Source: Riptortus pedestris
Lineage: Eukaryota > Arthropoda > Insecta > Hemiptera > Alydidae
Length of the DNA stretch: 64,000 nt
NCBI GenBank assembly: GCA_019009955.1
Contig: CM032233.1
Span: forward strand, 64,763,001 to 64,827,000
Reading direction: 5' to 3'
The first letter of the stretch is position 1. Every line of letters begins with the position of its first letter. Under the pieces are notes generated by a model. It made no database searches. It was not told the origin of the DNA and saw only the letters and a list, made by a program, of their open reading frames with translations. This document shows, piece by piece, positions 47,112-59,239 of the stretch. Both the position numbers and the translations under genes were made by a program.

Positions 47112-47930
47112 TTATTATTATTATTATTTATTAACGTTCACTTTTTGCAACTTAGGCTAATCGGGGCGGGTTGTCTACAGATTACCACCCTTTTCTAGCC
47201 AGGGTGGGATTTAGGATGTTATTTAATGAATTCCGTCCCTAAATAATTTCCTTTGCCCAAGCGAGAATCGAACACGCCACTCTAGGGTTACCATGTGAGA
47301 TTAACACTCCAATACACGCGCTAGGGGGCGCGTGAGACATAAATACACGCGTGTCATCTGTCAGATGACTGTTCACTTATTTGTCAAAAGTGAATAATAT
47401 AATTGTTTTTTCGCAATTTTGCAGGAATAATGGTGCATAGATAAATGAAAAAGTTCATAAATGTTCATAAATTTGTATTTGAAAAAAATTATCTGTATAT
47501 AAATCTTGAAAAATGTTATATTTTGTAACACAGTTGCCACGGTAGCTTAGTTTCAATTTTATTCCTTATTACTGGCTAGCAAAAGGTAAATCAACTAGTA
47601 AATCTAGGAACACAACTCTTATCAGTCTTGTAAGATAGTTTCAGAGAACATAATAATAATGTAAAATGTATGAACACATTGTGAACTCATCTGTGAGATT
47701 CTCTCGGCCAAAACACGCGCAAACTGCACTGGACGCACGCACACCGGCAACAGTACTGTCGAGCTAGGCGAGCTTGAGGAATACTAGGGCGGGGGACCAG
47801 GCTCCCCTTCCTCCATCAAACTTATGACGAAAAAACGGAACTGGTCATCAGTGAGATGACGCGCGTGTATTGGAGTGTTAAGTTCAACGCCTTAACTCAC
47901 ATAGTAACCTGAGCCCCTTCTATTTATAAT
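47112..47930 (-). repeat. tRNA-derived SINE, most complete copy, split by a TTAA element
   Basis: Minus strand: a tRNA-like head (GGGGCTCAGGTTACTATGTG ... AAGGCGTTGAAC) resumes across the insert to CTCACATGGTAACCC and the B-box-like GTGTTCGATTCTCGC. Then come the GGAAATTATTTA hairpin, the CCACCC hairpin, the CTGTAGACAACCCGCCCC body and a (TAA)n tail at 47112-47132. Removing 47305-47881 restores continuity. Confidence 0.75.
47305..47877. mobile_element. TTAA-flanked MITE, 573 bp
   Basis: Perfect 16-bp inverted ends, CACTCCAATACACGCG and its complement, with TTAA at 47301-47304 and 47878-47881. Subterminal palindromes GTCATCTGTCAGATGAC (47358-47374) and GTCATCA-GTGAGATGAC (right side, 47844-47860) mirror each other. 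No coding sequence. TTAA choice suggests piggyBac mobilisation, although the ends start CAC and not CCC. Confidence 0.85.
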
Positions 47931-48131
47931 ACATAAATACTGAAAATTTCAAGGTACTACCCAGTAGTTGTATTTCAAAATTCAATTATAATGATAACTA
48001 CCATCTACTAAACGTTGTGTGCAGACAAAACAGACTTCTAGTACATTAAAACATTGACCCTACTCTCAATGGGGGCTCACTCGGATAAGTAGTTCAAAAC
48101 CTTAGAGGTATGCGGCGAAGTTTTATCTAAT

Positions 48132-49051
48132 ACAAGCTAAGGTATCCGGCTTCCCCGGGAAATCATTTGAGGCTGAAGGATGATGGTATTTTTTTTGGGG
48201 GGGGGGCCTTTACATTGTACTATATTTTTAAATTTTCCCGTCTCAATGCTTAGGATTTACAACCGCGTCCGACGTGATGGGGATATATTAATAATAAAAG
48301 TATTTGTTATGTACTTAATTCTACAAAATACACAATATTTTTATATTATCCATTTCCTGTTTATTTTTTTATAGATAACGTAATCATCATCTACAGATTA
48401 TCATATTATTATAGTCAAAAATACGGAGTTTCGGTGATTTCGATTGAGTCTTTCGCGACCTATAACATTGTTGAGTCCTTCTATAGTTTTTCGTGTGTAC
48501 CTCATTCAAACTTCGTTATAAACAAAAAACTTTTGTTATGTGCACGTTTGCCGAAAAATAAATTGATTACGAAACACCACGATTTTATATTTCACATCTC
48601 CCTTATAACCCCCACTCCTGTTCTTACCTCGAAATTTTAATGCAGTCTATAATGAGGGCGGTGTTAATACCAAATCACAAACGGAGTTTCATTTAGCTCG
48701 GTTGAGTCTTTTGTGCCATATAAAATTGTTGACTCCCAATGTAGTTTTTAGTGTATGACTCATTTATACTTCGGTATACGATGAAAAGGTGTGTCGGTAT
48801 ATAACAATAATTACTCTAAATAATAAAATAAACAGCATTTGTTATGTGCATGTTTGCCGAAAAACAACGCTATTTTTAATTTCAGGCATCCCTTATAACC
48901 CCCACTCCTGCTCGTCTCAGAGAATATTAATACAGCCAAAAACCTAAGGTGGATTAGTAGTACACTACATACCAAGTTTCATAAAATTCTGTTCAGCCGT
49001 TTACGATTCTATAAAGGACATACAAAAAACATTCATTTTTATATATATAGA
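48132..49051 (-). mobile_element. Helitron, near-complete reverse copy
   Basis: The left end AGCTAAGGTATCCGGCTTCC and CCGGG is the inverted hairpin/CTAG end, slightly mutated (CAAG for CTAG). Inverted tandem units are marked by TATAACCCCCACTCCTG (48605, 48895). The 5' leader is inverted near 48985-49050 (TTTCATAAAATTCTGTTC, ATATATATAGA). Only about two units are present. No coding sequence. Confidence 0.75.
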
Positions 49052-49463
49052 AGATTCATGTGGTCTTATGGTTTGCCAATCAATCTACTTGAGTATGGTC
49101 ATTTGAGCCGATGGAACCTAAGCTAAGGAGATTAGCCGTGAGGAGGAGTGAATCAAGTAGGCTGAAGGAGGGGAAGAAATTTCAAGGGTTGAGCATGCGA
49201 GGGAAGAAGAGAGGATCCCTTTGACACCGCCCAAGTACCAATAACCCGGACGACTCTACTTTATTAAGTCCTCTTACACGGGACGCACTTCACTGTTGTT
49301 TATACGCACCCTAGCCGTTTAATACTTTAAAACTCCTCTCGAAAATTTTGGAGTGGCATGTCTTGAAAGCTTATTGCATTTCAACTACAAAACTTCCTAC
49401 TTTTATGCGGTTCAGATAGTTTATAGAATGATATACAAAAGAACAATGTTATTAGTAAACGAG
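49052..49463. other. No gene seen
   Basis: Unique sequence with purine-rich 49130-49210. No element end recognised. Confidence 0.4.
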
Positions 49464-49517
49464 CCAAGGTACCCGGCTTCGCTCCGGAAGTCTTTAGATG
49501 CATAATGATGATGGTAT

Positions 49518-50704
49518 TTTAACAAATTTCCCTTAAGGGAAATCAGCTATTGAGGTCGTACTCATGACACGATTTTCGAAAAATTTCTTCAAATGTCCAT
49601 CGATCCTACCAAGGAGATGATGAAAATGAGGTCTGTTTAAAATTATATATCTATCTATATATATATAAAATTGTAACCTCTGTCTGTACATTGATTTTTT
49701 TCGCGAAATTTCACGATAACTTTTCGTTTCACATGTCCTAGACACCATAACTGCAATTTGTTTCTTTGGTGTCTGTTTGTTTGTTTGTTTGTTTGTTACC
49801 TTTTCACGCATAAACGGCTGAACCGAATTTTATGAAACTTGGTATGTATATTAGTACTAACCCAACTTAGACTTTAGGCTATATTAAAATTCTCTGAGAC
49901 GAACAGGAGTGGGGGTTATAAGGGAGGCCTGAAATTAAAAATAGCGATATTTCGTTTCCTATTGGTTTTTCGTCAAATATGAACATAACAAACGTTGTTT
50001 ATTTTGTTATTTAGAGTAACTTTTGTTATATACACTTTTTTCATATACCGATTTATAAACGAGATATACGCTAAAACCTACAGCGGAAGTGAACAATTTT
50101 ATTTGGGACAAAAGACCCAACCGAAATAAATAAAACTCGGTATGTGTATTAGCACTAACGCTTTCATTATAACAAGCCATACCAACATTTCTAGGGACGG
50201 GCAGTAGTGGGGGTTGTAAGGAAGGCCTGAATTTAAAAATAGCGGTATTTCGTTTTCTATTGGTTTTTCTGCAAATATGCACATAACAAAAGATGTTTAT
50301 TTTGTTATTTAAAGTAACTTTTGTTATATACACTTTTTTCGTATACCGAATTATAAACGAGATATACAGTAAAACTAAAGTAATTTGCGTAGAAATATTG
50401 ATATGCTCAACAATTCTGTCCAATATGAACTACCAGGTACCTCACCCGGAAAAATTAATTCAAATCTATGTTAATATTTTGTCCTTAATATCTGAAATCT
50501 ATGCATAATACACAGGAGACGGGAAATATGACAATTTGGAGGACAATGACGTCTTAAAAAAAAAAAAAAAAAATGACGGGTATGAACCCTAAACACTGGG
50601 ACGGGGAAATGACAAAATATTATGAAAAGTAAAGCCTTGCCAAAAAAATACAATCACCATTCAGCCTCAAATGAATTCCCAGGCGAAGCCGGGTATCTGA
50701 GCTA

Positions 50705-50756
<52 letters not shown>

Positions 50757-51189
50757 CTGTTACTGCTCTAGCGGTCGCAATTGTTGTTTCATCGTTACCA
50801 AACTCGATATTTAAAGGTTTTATGCAAAAAGACAGATCAAGTTTGTTAATGGCTGAAATCGGACCAGTGGGAGGGGGGTTTAGAGGGGGGATTTCCGAAA
50901 ATATCTCCGTTACCATGCGTCGGATCAAACAATTGTATAGAACCAATCTTATTGCAAATTACATGTACTATAAATATTGTTCTATACATTTATTCTCTAT
51001 CTTGAATATTAACCGAGATATTTGCATTTTTATTAAATGTGGGCGGATAACGCATGAGTGTTTCCCGCCAAAAGCTAGTTCGGCCGTTTCCGTAACTGCT
51101 CGGCTCTCGTATGGAGATTTCTCTATTGTATAACTTCACGTGGGAAATCTGCTTACTTTACGCAGCCCCTGCGTGACAGACTTTTTTTT
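49518..51189 (+). mobile_element. Family H element, middle level, split by a Helitron
   Basis: Forward left part: AACAAATTTCCCTTAAGGG, CTATTGAGGTCGTACTC, GTCCATCGATCCTACC, AGGTCTGTTTAAAATTATAT (to 49653). Right part from 50706: (AT)n, TTACTGCTCTAGCGGTCGC, GAAATCGGACCAGTGGGAGG, ATTAACCGAGATATTTGC, GGGAAATCTGCTTACTTTAC, CAGCCCCTGCGTGACAGAC, T-run. Inserted in the T-run of the outer Helitron. Confidence 0.8.
49654..50705 (+). mobile_element. Helitron, innermost level, about 1.05 kb
   Basis: Starts at TCTATATATATA (TC start), leader AACCTCTGTCTGTACATTG, GTTTG repeats, two full tandem units (GAGTGGGGGTTATAAGGGAG near 49908, GTAGTGGGGGTTGTAAGG near 50204), part of the unique module (50376-50510), hairpin CCCAGGCGAAGCCGGG, TATCTGAG, CTAG (50702-50705), T. 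Both borders lie in the (AT)n of the family H copy. Confidence 0.85.
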
Positions 51190-52517
51190 ACCAGGCTTTT
51201 ATGTGCACAATATTTTTACATTTCGCCATCTACGTGTATAGATCCTATATCTTAATATTTGGCCACTAAAGCAAAAATTTTAGAATTTCTTATTCCTGAA
51301 GATTAAAAAGACAAAATATATTTCCTGATCAATCCATCTGTGCTGTTGAAAATATCGTGGACAATATTAATAACAATCATGGATTGCATTTATTCATAGT
51401 TATTAAGAACCATTACTGAGGTAGCTTTGCTATAGGGAAAATTTCTAGGCAGAATAATGATTGTGAATGTTATTCAATGCAACTTTATTACTTTTACTAA
51501 ATTTATTGCGTTTTTACTTTTATTAAATTTTACAGCTTTGTGGACAATCGTTAAACTATTGCTGACTTTGTCAGACTAAACGTTAAGTGGTTACTATTCC
51601 ATCCAAATTCATTGTTCAAAACATTATTGGTAACAAATATCTTATTAGTGGATAGCATTTTGTTATTATAAACTAAGTAAAATTCACAATTTCTATATTC
51701 CCAAAAGCAGACCCAAACACATGAAATATACGTATTTTATGTATTTAATAGTCATTCTTAAAAATATTCTATTGTATGCCAGACGAAAGAACTTAGTATT
51801 CATAATGTTTCACATTATCTGTTATGTGTGCTTTTGTGGGAAAGGTTTAGTATCCCTTTCCCTCCAACAACCGTTTGCCCAATACGTTGTTGGCACCCAT
51901 TATTATTTATACTGTTTATGCCGTTTAATCTTTGTTATATGACAAAAGTATATATAACTAAAGTTACTCTAAATAACAAACTAAACAACACTGGCTATGT
52001 GTACGTCTGCCGAAAAACCAATAGAAAATGAAATATCGCGATATTTCAATTCAGGTCTTCCTTATAACCCCCACTCCTGTTCTTTTTTAAAAGTGTTCAT
52101 ATAGTTTATAATCATGGAAGTTGTAATACTAAACCACATACATGGTTTCGCTGAGTTCCGTTTAATCGTTTGTGCCCAATAAAATTGTTGACTCCAGCTA
52201 TAGTTTTTACCGTGCATTTCATTTATACATTGAGTGGATAGCATATTTTTATTATAAACTAAGTAATTTTCACAATCCCATTCCCAAAAGCAGCCCCAAA
52301 CACATCAAATATACCTATTTTATGGAATTAATAGCCATTCTTAAAAATATTTTCTTATAGAAATATTCTAGTAAACACGATTAACGGCCTGATAAAGAAA
52401 TAAAATTGAATTGTAAGACGGGGACTGTATTTTGTATACACAGGATGCCTTACTCCACTCTTTCATAGTTTTGAATTAATATGACACTCATTTGGATTCG
52501 TTTCAATTCGAAGACTT

Positions 52518-52654
52518 TTTTTAATAGCAGATATCCTTTGATGAAAACCATTTACTGAGGTTTAACCAAAATCGCTTTTAAAAAAATACGGAAAAAAAAA
52601 TGTTTTGAAATGTCCATTTGATGCTACCTCGAAGATAATAGAAATAAAGCTCGC

Positions 52655-52735
<81 letters not shown>

Positions 52736-52745
52736 TAGAGGAGAG
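52518..52745 (+). mobile_element. Family H element, highly decayed 5' part
   Basis: TAATAGCAGATATCCTTTG, CCATTTACTGAGGTT, GAAATGTCCATTTGATGC and TACCTCGAAGATAATAGAAA correspond in order to the 5' block. They are followed by (AT)n 52658-52720 and GAGA repeats. About 65-70% similar by eye; the oldest copy recognised. Confidence 0.5.
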
Positions 52746-54064
52746 GGAGAGCTGCTTTAGTTTTTGGAGGTATATTGTAGTGAAGGCTATTATCATTTCT
52801 ATTAGTAGTAAGGGGGAATTTCTATCCTGATCCTATTTTAATATTTCTTTGTTCTAATAATTAACTGTACTGATCCCAAATATATGAATAATTAAGGCTA
52901 TTTAAACAGTGGGACCCCGTTATTTGTGTGATATGCCATCATGAGGGAAGTGTGCTTAAATTTTCGAATAACGCGTAATATGCTACATGTGAATTCCTAT
53001 AGAAATTGCCCCGTTAGAAATATATATTAATGATTTTTCTTTGTGCCTACGTGGTTTAATTTCTTACTAACTGTGTCTTTCTTGTAATTATAAACATTTT
53101 TCTTACAAATCTCTTTAGATATTTTCAGTATTCCTTCAGTTGCAGTTAATATTAACTTAAACTGAAGTTTATTAACCGTAAAATGAAAGGAAAGTAGAGT
53201 GAGAGAAGAACAAAAGTTGATAAATACAATAAAAGAAAAGAAAAACGTGATGAAAAGGACCTTGTAATTTCAGCCCTCCGCTTGAAGGGAGCCCCTTGTC
53301 CCGCTTTTACTTTGAACACGGTTCAACAAAACATAACTGCGTTACTTGTTGAGAAAGAAGCGCAAAAACTGTGTTCACGTTACGTAATGCTTTTTCATTC
53401 TCTTGAATGCAACTTATGAAATATAAATATTTTCCAACGTGGGATTCTAAGCACAAGGAATTCAATTTCAAATGTTATATCACACCTAATTATGATTTCA
53501 TTAAAAGAAACTTACAGATATATAGACTTATAAATTCGTAGCATTAAAAAACTTGTTTTTTATGAAGATTAAGAATGGTTAATATTCAATTATGAATATA
53601 GCTATTTACTCTAATACTGAGGGCTTAGTGATTTATAAATACTAAATTTTGCAGTTAATCCATTTTTTATAAAATAATCTCAAAATTATTTTACTAAAGT
53701 TCCACCAAAATGGTCAGTAATTAAATTATTCAACGATAGAAAATAAATACATATGTAAGTAGAATAGTTCAGATATTATCCGTAGTTTTTCGCGAGCTGA
53801 GGATATCTTTGCATAGTATATTATAAACAACGCCCTTAGAATAGTACAGTAGCTAGTTTGTCCCAAAAGATGTACTGTCTATATACTATGAGCTTTAGTG
53901 TATAATATAAATATGTATGCATCCATTAAAAGCCCACACAGCGGCTGAATTATATATATGTAGTAAGTGGACTTCCGAATGTGTCGAAAATAGCACCATA
54001 TCTCCTGCAATTAAAGAAATATGTAAACTATTTTTCTTTCGCATTGGCAGCTTTACTTTATACT
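52746..54064. other. No confirmed gene; one open frame at 53198-53419
   Basis: The plus-strand frame 53198-53419 is open for 73 codons without an initial ATG. It is Lys/Glu-rich at first, then has a mixed composition (ALRLKGAPCPAFTLNTV) and ends ECNL. I do not recognise it. It could be an exon fragment or chance. Elsewhere only AT-rich sequence. Confidence 0.25.
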
Positions 54065-54068
54065 TTAA

Positions 54069-55488
54069 CCCTCCGTTAGTCGCGGCGTCCTGACAGGTGC
54101 ATCTTTGAGCTGTTTTTCTAATAACTTCCGATTGAATAAACCTAACTACTTCCGCCTCCAGCAATGCTTCTATATAGCTTCCCTTCCTCCTCAAAACAGT
54201 ATAGGTAAGACCTTCGAAGTTTTTACACAGTGCGTTCCTTATGTTAAAATCATCCCACAGGTGCACCGCGACCAAAGTTGTAAGTTTTTCAATTTCATTT
54301 ATTTCTATATTTAATCTATTTACCTTAGGCATATTCATCATTTGACGTTTGTAGTGCCTTGATTGTTCTTGAATAGTTAAAAAAACCTACAAAATAGGGA
54401 ATTCACCTCTGAGGTGACCGCGACTAACAATGCATTTTTAAAACATTTTTCAGAAAAAATGGACCAGGAAATACGTATTTTTTGACTTGTGTAATCAAAA
54501 TGATATTGTTAGACTCCACCACCCATTAATGGATCCTTTAGAAGAAGACAATAACATACAGAACGACACAGATTCGGAATTTGAAGACGGCTTGGAAGAA
54601 CGGGGTATAGACTCAGAGACTGAACAAAGTGACGTGGAATCGGAATGGGGAGAATGAGCAGTCAGACGAAAAATATGTTGCATTGAGAAGTGTGAACAGA
54701 AAGATTGTTGGCCGTTATGAGTGGAGGAAAACCCCTTTTCCTTTGGGTACAATAGGAAAACAAAATGTATTGACACACCTTCCAGGAGTGAAAGGGCGCG
54801 GCAAAGGAGGTTACTAATGAACTTGACTGCTGGTTCTGACTCTTTGATAAGGCGATTATTAGTAGTATTGTGCATTGCACAAACGAATTTATAAAAATCG
54901 TTGAGTCAGAATTTTCTAGGCAGAGGGATGCCAAAGTGACGGACTTCACAGAAATATAAGCCTATATAGGCCTTCTTGACTTAGCTCGCACATACAGAGG
55001 AGCGAGAATGAATTTAGAAAACTTTAAGTAAAACATGTTGGGCAAGAAATTCACCTGAGTTGAACTTGAAAGCACTAAAAGATTCGACGTGAAACGTTTT
55101 AACTTCCTTTTTTATCATTATTGTTTTCTTATATTTGCTATTCCTGCAGTAATCAAATGAATAAGTAGTTCTCAACTGTTCATATTGCACTTTATTTATA
55201 TATGTTTTCTAGTAGCTAAGTAAGTAGTACCTAACGAATTCATAGTTCATAAATTGCTTCATGTTACCTGAAATGAATTAATATTTTTGATAGTTGCAAG
55301 ATATATTCATGTGTTACTTCGCTAAGTTTTAAAATAAAATAGGTCTACTATTTGTTCAGATAAGTATTTATATTTGTTTAACTCTATTTTGCCCTAAGAA
55401 GCAGTTTTATCAACATATTTCTCCATCGTCACCTCACAGGTGACCCGCGCCTAGAGTCGTTTGGAAATGACCCGCGCCTAACGGAGGG
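54069..55488 (+). mobile_element. piggyBac-type element, 1.42 kb relic with transposase N-terminus
   Basis: TTAA at 54065-54068 and 55489-55492 flank inverted ends CCCTCCGTTAGTCGCGG and the complement of CCCTCCGTTAGGCGCGG (one mismatch). A subterminal motif, CAGGTGNACCGCGAC or AGGTGACCCGCGCC, recurs at 54097, 54260, 54410, 55437 and 55467. The interior has the first third of a piggyBac-like transposase. The catalytic core and C-terminus are deleted. Confidence 0.85.
54529..55030 (+). pseudogene. piggyBac-like transposase, N-terminal part, broken
   Basis: Starts MDPLEEDNNI with an acidic stretch (DSEFEDGLEERGIDSETEQS) and stop near 54658. Another frame then gives EWRKTPFPLGT and LTHLPGVKGRGKG (54715-54815), like the tryptophan-proline and LPGPKG motifs of piggyBac. 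After another shift come IVHCTNEFIKIVESEF, VTDFTEI-stop-AYIGLLDLA and RGARMNLENF (54850-55030), which mark the start of the catalytic domain. At least two frameshifts and two stops. The relic at 30.8-31.5 kb is from the other end of the protein and a different lineage by its ends. Confidence 0.75.
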
Positions 55489-55492
55489 TTAA

Positions 55493-56879
55493 TTGAGGTA
55501 AATGTACATTTTAAAGTGAAGCATATCTTTATTTAGTTTTTGAGAGGGGGGGTGTTGATAATATGTACCTAATTTGAGATTAATTCTATAAAATTCATAT
55601 ATCTTCTTGAAGTAGTTAAACAAAATTGTTAATTCTTCCAACCTACTCTTACTATACTTTACAGTCAAATAAGTTAGTTCTACTTAGTGAGTTTTCATTA
55701 GTTTAACCTGGTTTAGGTTAAATCCTTCCTGAATGCCTTCGGGTCTACAATTCCATTCGCTGAAACTGAGCTCTTTCACTACTCCGAACGGTCTCCGGGC
55801 TCGAGATCTCTTTGCGTTAAAGGTTTCTTTACTTGGAGTTATTCCTCGGCCAGCACAGTTGCCTTTTGTCGAGAAGAAAGTTAAAGAATAGTAAAAAAGA
55901 AAGGAAAGAGTTGAAGGAGCAGTGCATTACGAAAGAAGCTTTGAAAAGAGTAGGGGAAATTGTCGGCGGCCTTTTCACTTTCTTTCATTGTCGGGGCTAA
56001 TTAGGGAAATAAAAAGGGCAAGTGGGCTCCCAAGCGACAAAACATGATGGATTAGCGTTCCTAGCTGGGCTGTCCTCATAAAATATGACCATCTTCAGAC
56101 AAAAGCCATTTCTTGACACTTCCAAGTCCTATCCTTCATATGAGCAAACTACCTTTTCGTGGAGATTAATCATAGATAGATTGGTTATATAATGCTTTCA
56201 ATGACTATTATAAATATATCGTCGGGTCTATATTAGAGATCGAACTTAATTTTCATTGACCCAACTATAATACAACGAACGCTATATGATCACTCGTCAT
56301 AAAATAAATTGATGAGTATTTAGACGTTGAATCTAAGCCACTTGAATCTCAATAACCTTCCTGCAAGCGTGGCATGTGATTGACAAACAAAGCGGAGGGA
56401 GAGCCTTTCACGATTTCTTCTCAAATTCTACCAAACCATGTTCAATATTCACTAGAGTCAATGGTTATGAACGTTATCCCTTTTTTTTAATTCTCTAAGC
56501 AGAAATGCACGCCCTATGGAAATGTATTTCTAATATAACTACCAAACTTCTTTTTTTTTACGCATTTCCTCAACATAGTAATATGTGGAGATTTTATTTG
56601 CTGCACATCCCATGCATAATTGCAGTATATGTGCATTTTGTCAAAACTTGTAACAATTTTTATATAATAATGTATGTACATATTAAAAGATGTAAATAAG
56701 AACTTGAAAATTAAACTTGAAAAAAAGAATAACCATAGCTTAACATTAAATATAAACAATTAAGGAATAAAATTAAAATAAATAATAAAAAAATACATAA
56801 TATTAATATTATATTATTCTTTCCTCTCTCGGCTTAAGAATATCATTAGCTATTGTTTTTAATACATTCATGTATTTTG
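55493..56879. other. No gene; contains a repeat shared with 58.1 kb
   Basis: 55994-56130 (GCTAATTAGGGAAATAAAAA, ACATGATGGATTAGCGTTCC) aligns with 58137-58262 in the same orientation at roughly 70% by eye. 55700-55990 is GC-richer. The pair could be an old dispersed element or duplication. Confidence 0.4.
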
Positions 56880-57345
56880 AAAATAAAATGTTGGGACTAA
56901 TAGGCCATGCAGAAATATGAGTCTTTGCATTTCTTGAGTCTATCTACCTTCATAAATCAGGTGGGTGAATGTCTGTTCAGTGTCACTGTCGCATTTACAA
57001 GTATTTGTGTCAGTAAGTTTGAACCTGTATAAGTAAGAGTTTGTATTTCCGTGTCCTGTTAGTAATTTTGTAAGATAACATTTTTGTTGGGATAGTGAGA
57101 TATTGGTTTTTAAAACAGGGATACATAATTTAAAATGTAATCCTTTTTCTGTTTGATTTCACCGCTATTGCCACAAATTAATACTTTTTTTCACTTAGTA
57201 AAGATTTAAACACAGTTGGAGTAAATTTATTGTTAATTACCTCTTCGTTACCTTTAGATGCACTTTTGGCGTGGATATCGACTATTTCGTTTCCCATAAT
57301 TCCTTGACCTATTTGAAGTGAATGTGTCGAGGTACATGCATTGCA
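56880..57345 (-). pseudogene. LINE relic: RNase H end and Cys/His region
   Basis: Minus strand: GIMGNEIVDIHAKSASKGNE (about 57240-57300) corresponds to the last RNase H motif. Downstream LLTGHGNTNSYLYRFKLTDT and TCKCDSDTEQTFTHLIYE (56955-57060) match the LINE at 38256-39382 nearly residue for residue. Stops and shifts lie between them. The insertion ends are not clear. Confidence 0.7.
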
Positions 57346-59239
57346 CCTAAGACAATAAGTCTCGGCAATAACTACCAGACTTATTTTCTGAGTTTATTTT
57401 TTATTTATTTTAGCAAATGTATGACCAATAAACTTTATACATAAGCAGGTTGAATGAAGAATATCATTAATTTGTAAAATGTATCATATTTTTTTCAAGA
57501 AATAGATAGAAATAAGGGGTTATGTTATTAGCAATAACTCATTTAAATTACTTGAATCCCACGTAGTAATGAAGTGTAAAACATACACACACGCAGACGT
57601 AGACTCAAAATGTTTAGGCTTGAGACAGCAGCTTTCATCTAGTACTGACTGCTGTATTCAGTACCTGATCATGACAGCTGCCATAACTTTGTATCTCCAT
57701 GTATCAATGTAAGTCTCTTTGCAATCCTCTGCTCCCACCTCTTAAAATAAATGGGTAGTGCCAGGGAATTCGAGATAAGCTCTCTCCCTCACTCACACAC
57801 ACACACACACACGCGTGCATTCGCAACCACCCACCCACCCACAAACAAACACACATACACGCGCACACTGTACAATATTTTATTTATATCTTTTTACCAA
57901 ATTATAAAACAAAATTTCACAATAGTGACTTAGATTTATAGAATTTCTATTGTAAGGTGTAAAATGTATTTTTACTTCCAATTCATGAATAAAAAATATT
58001 GAAGACTGTCGAAACAGTTTCATATGCAATTATTTATTTACACTTCATCGTTAAGTATAGACATCGATATTAAAAAATAGACTTTCGGTGATTTTGAAAT
58101 GTCAGTGCGATTTTGATTCCCGTTTTTTTTCTTCTCCAAATGCTAATTAAGGAAACAAAAAGAGCGAGTAGGCTTCAGGACGACGTAACATGATTGATTA
58201 GCGTTCCAAGCAGCCCCTTCATGATTAAATATGACTAACGATCCTTCAAAACAAGACTAAATATCTTGACTCTTTGCCTAAATCGCTTTCTTTATACATG
58301 TCAACCCCAGTTTTATCTATCACAAATCTTATTAAACCATTTAAAAATGAATTATTCATGGGCTGAAAAAGGCAACTACAGGCTTTATTAACATATTCAT
58401 TTGAGTTTTCTGGTTTCCACTTGTTATGTAAAGAGCGGATCAGGCTGAATTTCGTTTGTTGTAGTACTATATACAATGGATTTAATTATGGCTGGGCGTA
58501 ACAAAAGTTGTTGGGCTTTTACCACACAATTCTAATGAGTGCAATCGAAACGTATACAACTTTCTTCTTCATATACTATGCACTTGAACAAAAGCCAAAG
58601 TGTTCTACAAACGTTTATTTTGCAATGCACGCCTTTATTTTCTAATACTATTGGGATATCAGTTTATAGCTATAAATTGTAAAAGAGCTAATACTATTTT
58701 CATTCGAATTAGATATCGTTTGAACTTCGTGGTACAGTGAGGGAAAGTTATAATAATTATTGTATTACTAGGATATTGAAAATGTTTTCTGTTTATCACC
58801 AACCATCAAGAAGACAACGTTTGTGATATTGTGTTTGTTACTACTATTATAAAAGGTTTTAACAAATTTTCAGAGTGTTTCTATTCTTTGGAAGATATAG
58901 AAGCTAGTGTCAACACTTGCAATAGGCTGTAATAAAATCAATTCTTGGCTCTTCGTGGCGTGTGTTAATATTTTACTAAAATTAAAACGCGGGTCAACAA
59001 TCGATCGTACCAAAGCATTCTAGATTTCCTCATTTATGTTCCTTATTGCTGTAATCTAATGCGCTGAAGCACATTCAGGATCTAGGAAGCCACCCAAATG
59101 CTTGATCATTCATATACCTTAAAAAAAAATTTCCCAAGCATATGGTACAAAAGCACTTAAGATAATGGGTCTGTTGTTCTATCAATTCAAAAAAAGTACC
59201 TTACATTTTTATGTGAATAGTGAAGTATTTGAGATATTC
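57346..59239. other. No gene seen; microsatellite and shared repeat
   Basis: (CA)n and CCCA repeats lie at 57791-57850. 58137-58262 is the partner of 55994-56130. A minus-strand 76-codon frame (58246-58476) shows no motif. Confidence 0.45.

Larger units (their letters stand above)
49464..52255 (-). mobile_element. Older Helitron, outer level of a three-level nest
   Basis: Inverted 3' end at the left (CCAAGGTACCCGGCTTCGCT, TGATGATGGTATTTT) breaks off at 49517. Its continuation, CCAGGCTTTTATGTGCACAA and ATTTTTACATTTCGCC, resumes at 51190 and decays to about 52255 with CTTATAACCCCCACTCCTG (52060). Intact copies have GGTATTTTTTTGGCAAGGC at this point, so the T-run was the insertion site of the family H copy. 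Confidence 0.65.

Noticed and set aside
53895..54341. 148-codon minus-strand ORF
   Set aside because: It crosses the left border and TTAA of the piggyBac-type element, so it joins unrelated sequences; the true coding remnant reads plus.
54495..54949. ORFs of 95-126 codons antisense to the piggyBac remnant
   Set aside because: They are shadows of the plus-strand transposase pieces, which carry recognisable motifs.
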